A DNA stretch of 60,872 nt from assembly GCA_031315995.1 (NCBI GenBank), contig JALDRG010000019.1:1-60872 (forward strand), read 5' to 3'. The stretch is from Nitrospira sp. GTDB lineage: Bacteria; Nitrospirota; Nitrospiria; Nitrospirales; Nitrospiraceae. A program made the position numbers and the translations under genes. Positions 45,350-54,149 of the stretch are shown here, in pieces (position 1 is the stretch's first letter; each line of letters starts with the position of its first letter). A model generated the notes under the pieces. The model did no database searches. It saw nothing but the letters and a program-made list of their open reading frames with translations, and was not told the origin of the DNA.

Positions 45350-46366
45350 ATGGCTGTTCCAGTCTCCCAGATGTATACAGTGTCCGAGTATGTGTTGACC
45401 CAGAAACTCAGGGGGGTCAAACGGTATCCGCTCGTGCTCATGCTTGAACCGCTGTTTCGCTGCAATCTTGCCTGCGCGGGGTGCGGCAAGATTCAATATC
45501 CGGATCATGTCCTGGACAAGCGGTTGACCCCGGCGCAATGCTGGGCTGCGGCCGACGAATGCGCGGCGCCCATTATCAGCATTCCGGGCGGAGAGCCGTT
45601 GATCCATCCCGAGATGCCCGAAATTGTGCGCGGGTTGGTGGAGCGTCAAAAGTATGTCTATCTGTGCACGAATGCGATCTTGATGGAGCGAAAGCTCGAT
45701 GAATATCCTGCATCGAAGTTTCTCACGTTCAGCGTCCACATGGATGGGCTGCGGGACGAGCATGATTTGGCGGTCTGCCGGGATGGCGTCTACGATGTGG
45801 CGGTGAAGGCCATCAAGGCCGCGCTCAAGCGGGGCCATCGTGTCACGACCAACACGACGTTGTTCGACGATGCGAATCCGGAGCGTGTCCGGAAGTTTTT
45901 CGATGAAATGATGGGGCTCGGTGTCGAGGGGATGATGATCTCGCCCGGGTACAGCTATCAGAAAGCGCCGGATCAGCAGCATTTCCTCAAGCGCAGCCGC
46001 ACCATGGAATTGTTCTCCAAGATTCTGAGCAATCGGAAGCGCGGCTGGCAGTTCAACCAGTCACCCCTGTTCCTGGAGTTTCTGATGGGCAAGCGAGAAT
46101 ATCAATGCACGCCTTGGGGGAATCCCACGTACAACGTCTTTGGATGGCAGCGGCCCTGTTATTTGCTGCAAGAGGGGTATGCGTCGAGCTTTCGTGAGTT
46201 AATGGAGCAGACGAACTGGGATGGGTATGGCACCGGGCGTAACGAAAAGTGCGCGGATTGCATGGTGCATTGCGGGTATGAGGCCTCAGCGGTGGAAGAC
46301 ACGTTCGGGTCGTTATCCGGTTTTGCCAAGACCGTGAAGATCACGCTGTTACCGAATGCGCGATAG
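45350..46366 (+). CDS. hpnH: Adenosyl-hopene transferase, radical SAM protein HpnH
   Basis: HpnH joins the adenosyl radical of SAM to diploptene, giving adenosylhopane, the first step of side-chain extension. The 338-residue protein has the radical-SAM cysteines C38, C42 and C45 (CNLACAGC), the GGE motif (ISIPGGEPL), and the C-terminal Cys-rich part (NEKCADCMVHCGYE). MAVPVSQMYTVSEYVLTQKL is typical of HpnH. AGGAGAACGGG directly precedes the ATG. Its product is the substrate of HpnG, encoded 32 kb upstream next to shc. Confidence 0.93.
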   Translation: MAVPVSQMYTVSEYVLTQKLRGVKRYPLVLMLEPLFRCNLACAGCGKIQYPDHVLDKRLTPAQCWAAADECAAPIISIPGGEPLIHPEMPEIVRGLVERQKYVYLCTNAILMERKLDEYPASKFLTFSVHMDGLRDEHDLAVCRDGVYDVAVKAIKAALKRGHRVTTNTTLFDDANPERVRKFFDEMMGLGVEGMMISPGYSYQKAPDQQHFLKRSRTMELFSKILSNRKRGWQFNQSPLFLEFLMGKREYQCTPWGNPTYNVFGWQRPCYLLQEGYASSFRELMEQTNWDGYGTGRNEKCADCMVHCGYEASAVEDTFGSLSGFAKTVKITLLPNAR

Positions 46367-46469
46367 CCGGGGCGTAACATTCCATCGTTCCTTGGAATCG
46401 TGAAGCGGTTCGGTCGCTGTGCCGGCCGAACGCTTCGCCCATCACCCTATTTTGCGACAAGAGATCACG

Positions 46470-46859
46470 ATGACTGATGCCAAGTATCATGCGCCGGAAA
46501 CCGGCAGCCTTGAAGGCCGGGTGTTTCGGCCGACCTCCCTCCAGGAATTGAGCGAGGCGATCGAGCAGGCATTCGATTACCGGGGGGATGTGACCGTTGA
46601 GCTGAAATCGGGCGGCCAAGTGGTGGGGTATCTCTTCAATCGCACCGCGACGGGCGAGCAACCCACCATTGAAATCTTCCCGGCCACGGGCAGCGGAACC
46701 CTGACGATCCCGTTCTCGGAAGTGGCGGCGATCGCCTTCACCGGTGAAGACACCGCCACAGGAAAGTCTTGGGAAGCCTGGATTGCGAAGAAGGAGTCGG
46801 AGCGACGGCATGATGTCAACCGAGCGGCTGCGGAGGCCGATGCTCGCGGTCATCTGTAG
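46470..46859 (+). CDS. Conserved-looking hypothetical protein
   Basis: The 129-residue cytoplasmic protein from ATG 46470 (GAGATCACG upstream; frame open from 46419) has an SLQELSEAIEQAFDYRGDVTVELKSGG region, followed by beta strands (GQVVGYLFNR, TIEIFPATGSGTLTIPFSEVAAIAFTGED) and a charged helical end (GKSWEAWIAKKESERR). The strand pattern recalls a small SH3- or Hfq/LSm-like fold, but this is only an impression. It follows hpnH by 103 bases and may be co-transcribed. I do not recognise the family. Confidence 0.6.
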   Translation: MTDAKYHAPETGSLEGRVFRPTSLQELSEAIEQAFDYRGDVTVELKSGGQVVGYLFNRTATGEQPTIEIFPATGSGTLTIPFSEVAAIAFTGEDTATGKSWEAWIAKKESERRHDVNRAAAEADARGHL

Positions 46860-47006
46860 ACGTTCGCGCTGGCGGCCATCGAGTTCGTTTCTGTCATAAC
46901 CCCTGAGTGCTCCGTTCCGCTCCGATGGCTTCAGCATCCGCTCCCGTCTCCGTATTTTCCACTGCTCATTGCCTCTCTGCCCCTTCCATCAGACTCCATC
47001 CATTTG

Positions 47007-47035
47007 TTGACAAAGAGGGGGGGCTATGCTAGAAG
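47007..47035 (+). promoter_or_regulatory. Strong extended -10 promoter
   Basis: TTGACA (47007-47012), 17 bp, TAGAAG (47030-47035), with TGC directly before the -10 box (extended -10). Transcription would begin near 47042, so the following gene must start after that point. Confidence 0.6.
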
Positions 47036-47141
47036 AGTCGGCCTCAAATTTGGGTCAAGTCCGTGTCGATGGGGCCCTCGTAACATGGCCGTGGACGGGA
47101 TGTTTGTGAGGCCGAAAACCAGTCCGGCACGGGTCACACGT

Positions 47142-47681
47142 ATGCGATGGCGGAGAGGTATCAGTAGGAAAACCGCCTGGCGCGTCGTTGTCGTTTGGGG
47201 CCTAATCGCGACGTTGTTCGTGCCGTCTGTTTTGTTCGCGAGTCACGCCGCCGACCATCGATTTACCGTCGAAGGGTTTGTCTGCGGCAAGGACGGCCGC
47301 CCCAGCACCAAGGTCGAGGTGCTGGTCAAGGATACGCGAGTCACGGTCGGCCAGACCGTGACGACCGATGATGACGGGTACTATAAAGTCACCCTGCATC
47401 TTCACAATGATAATGTGGGCGACCCGCTACTAGTCGAGGCCGGCGGGGAGCAGCAGAATTTTAAGATCCAGTTCGATCCGAACGATCTGGAGACGGAACG
47501 CAAGCTTCGGGTTGATTTCGGAAGTGGATGCGAGCGCGATCTTGGTCCTCCGCAGTGGTTGTTCTACGGGTTGGGGATCGCGGCTGTTGCTATTGTGGGA
47601 TGGATTGGGCTAAAGATCTCCCGCACGCGAATGCGCGAAGAGCAACGGCGAAGGAAGGGGCAGGGGAAGCGGCAGAAATAG
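47142..47681 (+). CDS. Secreted/membrane protein with a carboxypeptidase-regulatory-like domain
   Basis: From ATG 47142 the 179-residue protein has a signal peptide (MRWRRGISRKTAWRVVVVWG..., cleavage near FASHA), one Ig-like beta-sandwich domain (HRFTVEGFVCGKDGRPSTKVEVLVKD and TTDDDGYYKVTLHLHND, the carboxypeptidase-regulatory/transthyretin-like pattern), a membrane helix (about 143-162) and a very basic cytoplasmic tail (RRRKGQGKRQK). Two cysteines (VCGKD, SGCERD) could form a disulphide. The alternative start at 47085 adds 19 residues. The function is unknown; it lies directly upstream of the respiratory cluster and ends before a strong terminator. Confidence 0.65.
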   Translation: MRWRRGISRKTAWRVVVVWGLIATLFVPSVLFASHAADHRFTVEGFVCGKDGRPSTKVEVLVKDTRVTVGQTVTTDDDGYYKVTLHLHNDNVGDPLLVEAGGEQQNFKIQFDPNDLETERKLRVDFGSGCERDLGPPQWLFYGLGIAAVAIVGWIGLKISRTRMREEQRRRKGQGKRQK

Positions 47682-47773
47682 GGCACGGTCCGTGGGGCAT
47701 TGTTCCTCGCCGGATCGAATAGCAAGAAGTAGGCGGGGAAGTCCAAACGTGACCTCGTTGTATTGTGAGTATT

Positions 47774-47824
47774 GACGCTTTTGCTGTGGCTGCTGTTGCG
47801 CCTCAGGGAAGCGTCTCTTTTTTT
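47774..47824 (+). terminator. Intrinsic terminator before the respiratory operon
   Basis: GACGCTT (47774-47780) pairs with AAGCGTC (47809-47815), with a second internal stem (CTG-GGC / GCC-CAG) in the loop, followed directly by TCTTTTTTT. It would end transcription of the upstream gene. No clear promoter is visible between it and the cytochrome gene at 47893. Confidence 0.65.
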
Positions 47825-47892
47825 CTGTCGATGGTAACTGGGTGTCGGTGCTCGAGTGGGCTCCGGCATGAAGAAAGGAGCGGGAATTATTT

Positions 47893-48459
47893 ATGAAACA
47901 CGCAGGCATGAAGAGATTGGCTCTGATGGTCGGCATTCTTGGGTTCGGGTTTGGCTCCGTCGGATGCGGTGGTGGTGAGGGGGAAGGCCCCGTAGTTCCG
48001 CCGCCGCCTGCTCCTGCGGAATATGCCGATAAACATATGCCTGCCGGTTGGTGGACGGATCCGAAGATTGTTGAGGAAGGCCGCGAGTTGTATATCGGCG
48101 GAAAGAATCCCGATGTCAATTGCGCTAGCTGCCATGGTAAGGACGGCAAGCCGGTCAAGGCCGGGGCTCGTGACTTTCGTAATAGCGACCGCATGAAGAT
48201 GTATTCTGATTCGGTTTGGTTCTGGCGCATCTCCGAGGGCGTGCCGAATACCAAGATGAAGCCTTGGAAGAGCAAGCTGTCAGAAGAGGATCGTTGGAAG
48301 ATTATGGCGTTCGAGCGTTCATTTGGTTTTGGCGGGCAAGGGATGGGATGCCACCAAGAAAGCGTGGGTGGCTGCTGCTGAAGTTGGCGCTGCAGGGGCG
48401 GCACCGGCAGAGGCTCCGCTGCGGCGCCTGCTGCGGAAGCGGGCAAGGCCGGTAAGTAA
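47893..48459 (+). CDS. Monohaem c-type cytochrome lipoprotein, C terminus frameshifted
   Basis: First gene of the respiratory cluster. A lipoprotein signal with lipobox SVGC (about residue 24) is followed by a Gly/Pro-rich linker and a class I cytochrome domain with one haem motif CASCHGKDG (about residue 76) and a probable Met ligand in TKMKPWKSKLSEEDRW. The frame breaks near 48339 (a two-base loss or one extra base) and near 48417 (one base lost). The repaired tail reads KGWDATKKAWVAAAEVGAAG and then Ala/Pro-rich to GKAGK at 48459. The unrepaired frame stops at 48381. It probably acts as a periplasmic electron carrier anchored to the membrane. Confidence 0.8.
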
Positions 48460-48499
48460 CAGGATCTGATTTCCAACTGAGGGGGAGCGGCGAGACATC

Positions 48500-50199
48500 A
48501 TGAAAATCTGGCAGCGCTGTTTATTGGCCATGTTCGCGCTTGTGGCGATAGTGGGGCGTGGCATATGCGCAAGCTCCAGTGCGCCACCCGTGGAGTTCCC
48601 GTATACCGGGAATCGCACCGCGGTATGGATCGTCGCTCAGCTCCACATTCTTTTTGCGGGATTCATTCTGGGGGCCCCGATTTTCGTCGTGATTTCCGAA
48701 TGGTTGGGGTATCGCAAGCGGGATCCCCGCTATGATCGATTGGCCAAAGAGGTCACCAAGGTCACCGTCATCCTCTACAGTATGACCGCGCTGACGGGTG
48801 GCCTCTTTATCTTTGTGCTGCTCGCAACCTATCCACAGTTCACGACCTGGCTCATCAATCACTTCTTTCTGATTTTTGCGGTGGTCTATCCCCTGTTGTT
48901 CATCGGGGAGACGATCATTCTGTATATGTATTTCTATACATGGGATGCCTGGAAGGGTGAGAAAAAGCCCGCCACATCGCGTTAGGCGTGCTCTTGAATC
49001 TCATCGGTTCGATCACGTTGTTTGTGATCGACGGTCCGACCTCCTTCATGAATACCCCGGTAAGGGCCGAGGGCGTCTCGCCGGCTGAATTCCTGGCGAC
49101 CGCGTCCCTATGGGATAAAGTATTCAACTATAGCTGGATGCCGCTTAATCTTCATCGCTTGGTCGGAAACGTGACCTTCGGTGGATTCATCGCCGGACTG
49201 ATTGCGGCCTACATGTTCATGGGGTCGAAGAAGCAAGAAGACCGTGCGTATTACGATTGGATGGGATTTGTCGGCAACATGATCGGCGTGGGCGCACTCT
49301 TATTCCTGCCGTTTATGGGCTATCTGTTGTCGTATGAACTGTGCGACTACGACGCTTCGATTTGTCCGTATATGATGGCCGATCAACTGTCGATGTTCTT
49401 TGAAATGCAGGGTGCCATGGTTGGCCTGATTTTCCTGGCCAGCAACTACTACATTTGGTTAAGTATGAAACGGATCGAGGGCGTGGAGCGGGTGCGGATG
49501 ACCGTTCTTGCTCCGATCGTGATGGTCTTGCTGCCTATCGTCATGACGAAGGTCCTCACGGATTACCCGGTGCCGGATGCCACGTCCTTGGCATTCCTGC
49601 TGCCTCTGCTCTTGGCTCCGGCCATCCTGGGTCGGTTTATCCCGCTGACCGTTTCGTCGAGCACCGTCATCAAGGTGGGATTCCTGATGGTCGTGGTCGG
49701 GACCGCAATTTGGATGACGCCGCATGGATTTGTGCCTACCGGAGCCAAGTTGGTGGCGGAGTTGGAGCTGCCATCTGATTGGAATTTCCTGGCGCTCATG
49801 CCGGCTAAAAATTCCGCAGCGTTTACCTTGATCTTTGTGACGGTCGTGAATTATGTGATTTACAACCGTGCGGTTTCGCAGGGCACGATTGTCTGGGGCA
49901 AGATCGATTTTGCCTCACAATTCGTCCTAGTGTTCCTGGCATTCAGCGCGATTTGGACCATGGGGCTCATGGGTGCCGTGCGATCGCTCCTGCGGAAATA
50001 CTTCCATGCATACAATCTGTTGCCGGATTTTACGGCCGAGTCGTTCACGCCGACGCTGTCCTATTCGGCTTGGTGGATCACCGGCATTACGGTGACGTTT
50101 TTTGCGGTCGTCAGTTTTGCAATTCTCGTGACTTTGCGCCCCTCCGATTCAAAGGGCCACGCGCACGAGGGAAGCCCTGTGCCGGCCGGTGCGAAATAA
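48500..50199 (+). CDS. CydA-like (cytochrome bd oxidase subunit I-type) membrane protein, frameshifted
   Basis: About 566 residues in two frames (48500-48985 and 48988-50199), with many membrane helices. The CydA N-terminal helix with the haem ligand is VWIVAQLHILFAGFILG (His49), and a second haem His is in PLNLHRLVGNVTFGG, equivalent to E. coli His186. No GRQPW quinol-loop motif is seen. One base is missing near 48970; repair gives KPRHIALGVLLNLIG, which aligns with KKFHIFLGLLLNVFA of the paralogue at 54150. The signal-like N terminus may also contain a compensated indel pair (48551-48590), since another frame encodes AYAQ. Role: probably haem b electron transfer in the quinol:cytochrome c module. 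Confidence 0.82.
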
Positions 50200-50237
50200 G
50201 TATCACCAAACTGGAAGGGCGATAAACGAGGGTACTC

Positions 50238-51044
50238 ATGGGAAACGTGATTAAAAAGTCGGTAGTAGGCATCGTGATTGGCGGGATTCTGTTCGGTGCC
50301 ACCAATGCGCTGGGATTTCCGCTTGTGTTCCAGATGTTGTTTTTCGGCTATGCGATGCTCGGAACCGTCGTCTTTATTATTCTCGATCTTCCGCCGCTCA
50401 AGCCGTTCGGTGGTATCAAGGCCGCAGGGGCGCTGATCGGGTTCTACGTCATTCTTTCGGCCGCCTACGTGGCTGGCGGGGCCGTGTGGCCGCAGTTCGA
50501 TCCGGAAGATGAAAAGGGGAAAATCGACAAAATCCTGAAGCCGAAGCGCGAGCATTATGAATCAGGCAAAGTGGACGTGTTATTGCAGCGTGCCAAGGCG
50601 CTTGATGAAAAGACGAAAGAGTTGACCGCCCGATTGCAGGCGCTGGGCGTCGCGCAGGCGCCTGCCGACCAGAAGGCCGGTGGTGGTGGTGCGCCGACCG
50701 CAACGACCGCTGCAGCAGGCGGAGATGTGGCCAAGTTGGGCGCGGAGCAATGGGAGCTCCAAGAGTGCTACAACTGCCACAAGCTGAACGGTGAAGGCGG
50801 AAAGAAGCGCGGGCCTGAGCTGGATAACATCGGAAATCTTCTGACCGCGGATGAAATCGCTCTAAAAATCCTCGATCCGAAGAGCTATAAGGCTGAGGGC
50901 TTTGAAAAGGAGTACGAGAAGGGGAAGATGCCGGACAAGTACAAGGATTTGATGGAGCCAAGTGACGTGCAGGCGTTGGCGGTCTGGCTGGCTGGCTATA
51001 AGAATGCTTCGGTGAATACGCCGAAGCCTATCAAGATGAAGTGA
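50238..51044 (+). CDS. Membrane-anchored monohaem cytochrome c
   Basis: A 268-residue protein with three N-terminal hydrophobic segments (about 6-26, 30-48, 62-82), a charged helical linker (about 90-140) with an Ala/Gly-rich stretch, and a C-terminal cytochrome c domain with CYNCHKLNGEGG (about residue 177) and KMPDKYKDLM as the likely Met ligand region. The domain resembles the cytochrome c fused to or associated with Gram-positive and Nitrospirae bc complexes. It lies between a CydA-like gene and the Rieske gene and ends in a GTGA/ATG junction with the latter. Confidence 0.85.
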   Translation: MGNVIKKSVVGIVIGGILFGATNALGFPLVFQMLFFGYAMLGTVVFIILDLPPLKPFGGIKAAGALIGFYVILSAAYVAGGAVWPQFDPEDEKGKIDKILKPKREHYESGKVDVLLQRAKALDEKTKELTARLQALGVAQAPADQKAGGGGAPTATTAAAGGDVAKLGAEQWELQECYNCHKLNGEGGKKRGPELDNIGNLLTADEIALKILDPKSYKAEGFEKEYEKGKMPDKYKDLMEPSDVQALAVWLAGYKNASVNTPKPIKMK

Positions 51045-51049
51045 GCATC

Positions 51050-51988
51050 ATGCAGCCGAAACTGAAATCCAAAGTTCGTTGTTCGGATAGTGAAGTTGGG
51101 GAGGTGCGGCGGGTCATTGTGGATCCGTTGTCTCACGAGGTCAGCCACATTGTGGTGGGTGGCGCAACCGCCGAGACGGTGGAGCGCCAGGTTCCCGTGG
51201 GGCAGATTCAGGCAGTGACGGACGACCTGGTGACGCTTCGCGGCGCTTCGGCAGAGTTCGCCATGTTGCCGGTCTTTAAGCGCGAAGACTATGTGACGAC
51301 GCACGAAGTCGAAATCGCCCATCTTGAAGAACGCATCCACGTAGTCCCGGGCGAAGTGCTCGTTCCTTTTCCTGAGTTGGAACGGAGCGTCAAGCGGCGG
51401 ACCTTCTTTGCGAACTTTACTCACGCCATAGGATTCCTGATTGGTCTGCCGTTGGCATTCCCTGTCCTGCGCTACCTCATGAAGCCGATGTACTCTCCGT
51501 TCGACAATCAATGGCTGAAGATCGGCAATGCCGGAAAAATCAAGCAGGATGATGTCGGCGTTCAGTACAAATACAAACGCAGCGTCAAAGAAGCCTATAT
51601 GCCGCAGCAGGAGATCGACAAGAACGTCTGGGTGCTGAAAGCCTCGCCCAAGGTGTTGGAAAGCATCTATCAGGGAAAGGATATGGAGTTTCGGGACGCG
51701 ACGGGAAAGCATCTCTGGACGAATAAAAAAGACGTGCCGTACATCGTGTATTCAGGCAAATGTCCGCATCTGGGCTGTGGGTATAAATGGCGCACGCATA
51801 AGACGCTGGGGCAGGTCTTCCTCTGTCCCTGTCATTTGAGCATTTACGATGCCTCCGGCAAGGTGCTGGATGGGCCGGCTCCACGGGCACTCGACCCGCT
51901 CCCGATTAAGGTTACTGCAGCGGGAGAGATCACCATTATTGATATGGAATTCAAGGCGGGCACCAAGGCCCAGGTTCGGATTGTCTAA
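51050..51988 (+). CDS. Rieske [2Fe-2S] protein with an N-terminal PRC-barrel-like domain
   Basis: A 312-residue iron-sulphur subunit of the bc-type complex. Cluster ligands are Cys238 and His240 (CPHLGC) and Cys259 and His262 (CPCH), with Cys243 and Cys261 for the disulphide. One membrane helix lies at about 122-142. Unlike ordinary Rieske proteins, about 110 residues precede this helix, and they look like a PRC-barrel domain (KSKVRCSDSEVGEVRRVIVDPLSHEVSHIVVGG, followed by a short VPVGQIQAV strand). The frame can also start at GTG 51041. The stop directly abuts the cytochrome b ATG, indicating tight coupling. Confidence 0.9.
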   Translation: MQPKLKSKVRCSDSEVGEVRRVIVDPLSHEVSHIVVGGATAETVERQVPVGQIQAVTDDLVTLRGASAEFAMLPVFKREDYVTTHEVEIAHLEERIHVVPGEVLVPFPELERSVKRRTFFANFTHAIGFLIGLPLAFPVLRYLMKPMYSPFDNQWLKIGNAGKIKQDDVGVQYKYKRSVKEAYMPQQEIDKNVWVLKASPKVLESIYQGKDMEFRDATGKHLWTNKKDVPYIVYSGKCPHLGCGYKWRTHKTLGQVFLCPCHLSIYDASGKVLDGPAPRALDPLPIKVTAAGEITIIDMEFKAGTKAQVRIV

Positions 51989-53104
51989 ATGGATACGACT
52001 ACGCAGCCGACAAGCAGCCAGCCCTCAGCCATCGAAAAAGTCTTAGCCTTTGTCGACGAACGCGTCGGGCTCAAGACCCTGCAGGCGAAGATGCTCAACG
52101 AGCCGGTCCCGGGTGGATCGCGCTGGGCCTATGTCTTCGGGTCGATCTTGCTGTTTATCTTCATCATGCAGGCCGTCACGGGCATCTTGTTGATGTTTTA
52201 TTACGTGCCGACCGCCGACCATGCCTACGCCAGCACCCAGTACATCATCCATAATGTGGACTATGGCTGGTTTTTATTGGGGTACCATTTTTGGGGCTCT
52301 ACGGCCATGGTCGTCTGTGTCTTCGCGCACATGTCCCAGGTGTTCCTTTGGGGAGCCTATAAGAAGCCTCGCGAGCTGGTCTGGCTGGTAGGATTAGCGC
52401 TTTTTGGCATCGTGATGGGATTCGGATTTACCGGATATCTCCTTCCATGGGATCAGCGGGCCTATTGGGCCACGACAGTCGGCGTCGAGATTATGGACAA
52501 GACGCCGCTCCTGGGTGATTTCATGGCGCGCTTTCTCAAGGGTGGTGCGACGCCAGGGCAGATGACGTTAAGCCGATTCTTCGTGATTCACGTGATGGTC
52601 CTCCCGGCGGCGCTTATGGGTTTGGCAGGGTTGCACGTGTTCTTGTTCCGCAAGGCCGGTCCGGCGGGACCATTTCGCGGCAGCGTCGAGGAAATCAAGG
52701 CGAAGACCGACTATTTCTTCCCACGACAAATCTGGAAAGACATGGTCGGCATGGTTCTGGTGTTCCTGATTATTTGCAGCTTGGCCGTATGGGAGCCGGT
52801 GGTTCTGCTCGAGGAGGCGGCTCCTGACCCAGGAGATTACCACCCGGAGCCGGAATGGTATTTCCTGTTCCTGTTTCAGCTCTTGCGCCTGAAGGTGTTC
52901 GCCGGAGAGTTCGGGCAGTTTCTTGGTGCGATCGCACTGCCGGGCGCCTTCATGGCGTTGCTGGCAGCGCTGCCCTTCATCGATCGCAGTCCGGAACGCA
53001 ACATCTTTCGGCGTCCGATCGCGTTGATCGGATGGATCGTGGTCATGGCGACCATTGTGATCTTTACTGTGGCGGCGATCATCAACCGCGAATTTTTAGA
53101 TTAG
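51989..53104 (+). CDS. Cytochrome b subunit of a bc-type quinol:cytochrome c oxidoreductase
   Basis: The 371-residue membrane subunit carries two b haems. Ligands are His100 and His114 (14 apart) on one helix and His201 and His216 (15 apart) on the other. The 15-residue spacing on the second helix is that of b6f and many menaquinol-type complexes, not of mitochondrial bc1. The quinol-site PEWY motif is at 288-291. FTGYLLPWDQRAYWATTVG is also typical. It follows the Rieske gene without any gap and would form the catalytic core with it. Confidence 0.93.
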   Translation: MDTTTQPTSSQPSAIEKVLAFVDERVGLKTLQAKMLNEPVPGGSRWAYVFGSILLFIFIMQAVTGILLMFYYVPTADHAYASTQYIIHNVDYGWFLLGYHFWGSTAMVVCVFAHMSQVFLWGAYKKPRELVWLVGLALFGIVMGFGFTGYLLPWDQRAYWATTVGVEIMDKTPLLGDFMARFLKGGATPGQMTLSRFFVIHVMVLPAALMGLAGLHVFLFRKAGPAGPFRGSVEEIKAKTDYFFPRQIWKDMVGMVLVFLIICSLAVWEPVVLLEEAAPDPGDYHPEPEWYFLFLFQLLRLKVFAGEFGQFLGAIALPGAFMALLAALPFIDRSPERNIFRRPIALIGWIVVMATIVIFTVAAIINREFLD

Positions 53105-53122
53105 GCGGAGGGCCTCGAGTAC

Positions 53123-54145
53123 ATGACTGGTCGAGAGACGATGTCGGCATTCAAATTAGGACTCAGTATTCTTTGGCCTGCCTGTTGGACCGCGCTGCCG
53201 ATCAAGATGGCCTTCGCCCTCTTGTTTATGGCTATGGGGTCCATCCACATCGAGACCACGCTCGGGGTGACGTTCTTGATGCTGCTGTTGACTCCGGTCA
53301 GTGTATTTGCCTTTTTCGTCATCTCGGCGGGCATTGGATTCCATTTCGCTGAAGGAGCGGGCCTGCCGTTCCTGTTCCTGCTCTCGATTCCGATCGATAT
53401 ATGGGCGCTGGGACTTGTCGCGCGCACCTTCTTTTTAGAACAGCTGCGACTCGAGCCTCCGGCCTCAATTGGTCTGAGCCTATGGGGGAAATTTGTACTC
53501 GCGGGATTGTTCTATCTTCCACTGCTATGGCTCATCGAGGGCGGAGTCACCGATATTGCGCGCTCCACGGTGAAGTCAATCCTGGACATGGAAGCTTTTA
53601 AGCATCTTCCGGTCGCTGAACGGATTGGCGTGGAGTTCACGGCCTGGGGAAGTGTGTCCATGATCGTGCTTGTGGCGCTCACGTTCATAGGTCTGTCGAT
53701 TCTCGGGAAACTGGTACAAACCACGGTCGTCAAAGCGCAACCGGCGGGAGGTTCCTATCAGGGTTTGATTTCACGTTGGGATATGCTCCGGGTGCCGGCC
53801 GATCAAGGATTAATGCTCACGGCCTTCACGGCTACGGGAGCCGTGTTGAGCCTATTATTCTGGTCCGTACTTCCAGTGTCGACCCCGCATCCCCAGGAAT
53901 GTTGTAAGCCGCCGGAGGAGACTGCGGCAGCTCATTTTGATCCTCAGAAATCGCTGAGTACGGGAGAAAAATCACTAAAGGCCGCAGAGCTCAAAATAGT
54001 CGCGTTGGAGCAGCAGGCCGCCGAAGAGGAAAAAGACAAGTCCAAGGGTGCTAAAGACAAAGCTGGTGTCAAAGAAGGCTCGGCTAAGCACGAGGGGAAA
54101 GCTTCGCAATCAGCAGCCGGGAAATCGGCGGGAAGCGGCAAATGA
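53123..54145 (+). CDS. Membrane protein of the respiratory cluster, unknown function
   Basis: A 340-residue protein with about seven hydrophobic segments (up to about residue 250) and a soluble Lys/Glu/Ala-rich tail of about 90 residues that contains a CC pair (QECCKPP). Histidines in membrane segments (GSIHIETTLG, GIGFHFAEG) could bind haem, but no known motif is recognised. GGAGGG precedes the ATG at 53123. The gene lies 18 bases after cytochrome b and 4 bases before the second CydA-like gene, so it is probably a subunit of the same complex. Confidence 0.65.
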   Translation: MTGRETMSAFKLGLSILWPACWTALPIKMAFALLFMAMGSIHIETTLGVTFLMLLLTPVSVFAFFVISAGIGFHFAEGAGLPFLFLLSIPIDIWALGLVARTFFLEQLRLEPPASIGLSLWGKFVLAGLFYLPLLWLIEGGVTDIARSTVKSILDMEAFKHLPVAERIGVEFTAWGSVSMIVLVALTFIGLSILGKLVQTTVVKAQPAGGSYQGLISRWDMLRVPADQGLMLTAFTATGAVLSLLFWSVLPVSTPHPQECCKPPEETAAAHFDPQKSLSTGEKSLKAAELKIVALEQQAAEEEKDKSKGAKDKAGVKEGSAKHEGKASQSAAGKSAGSGK

Positions 54146-54149
54146 CAGC

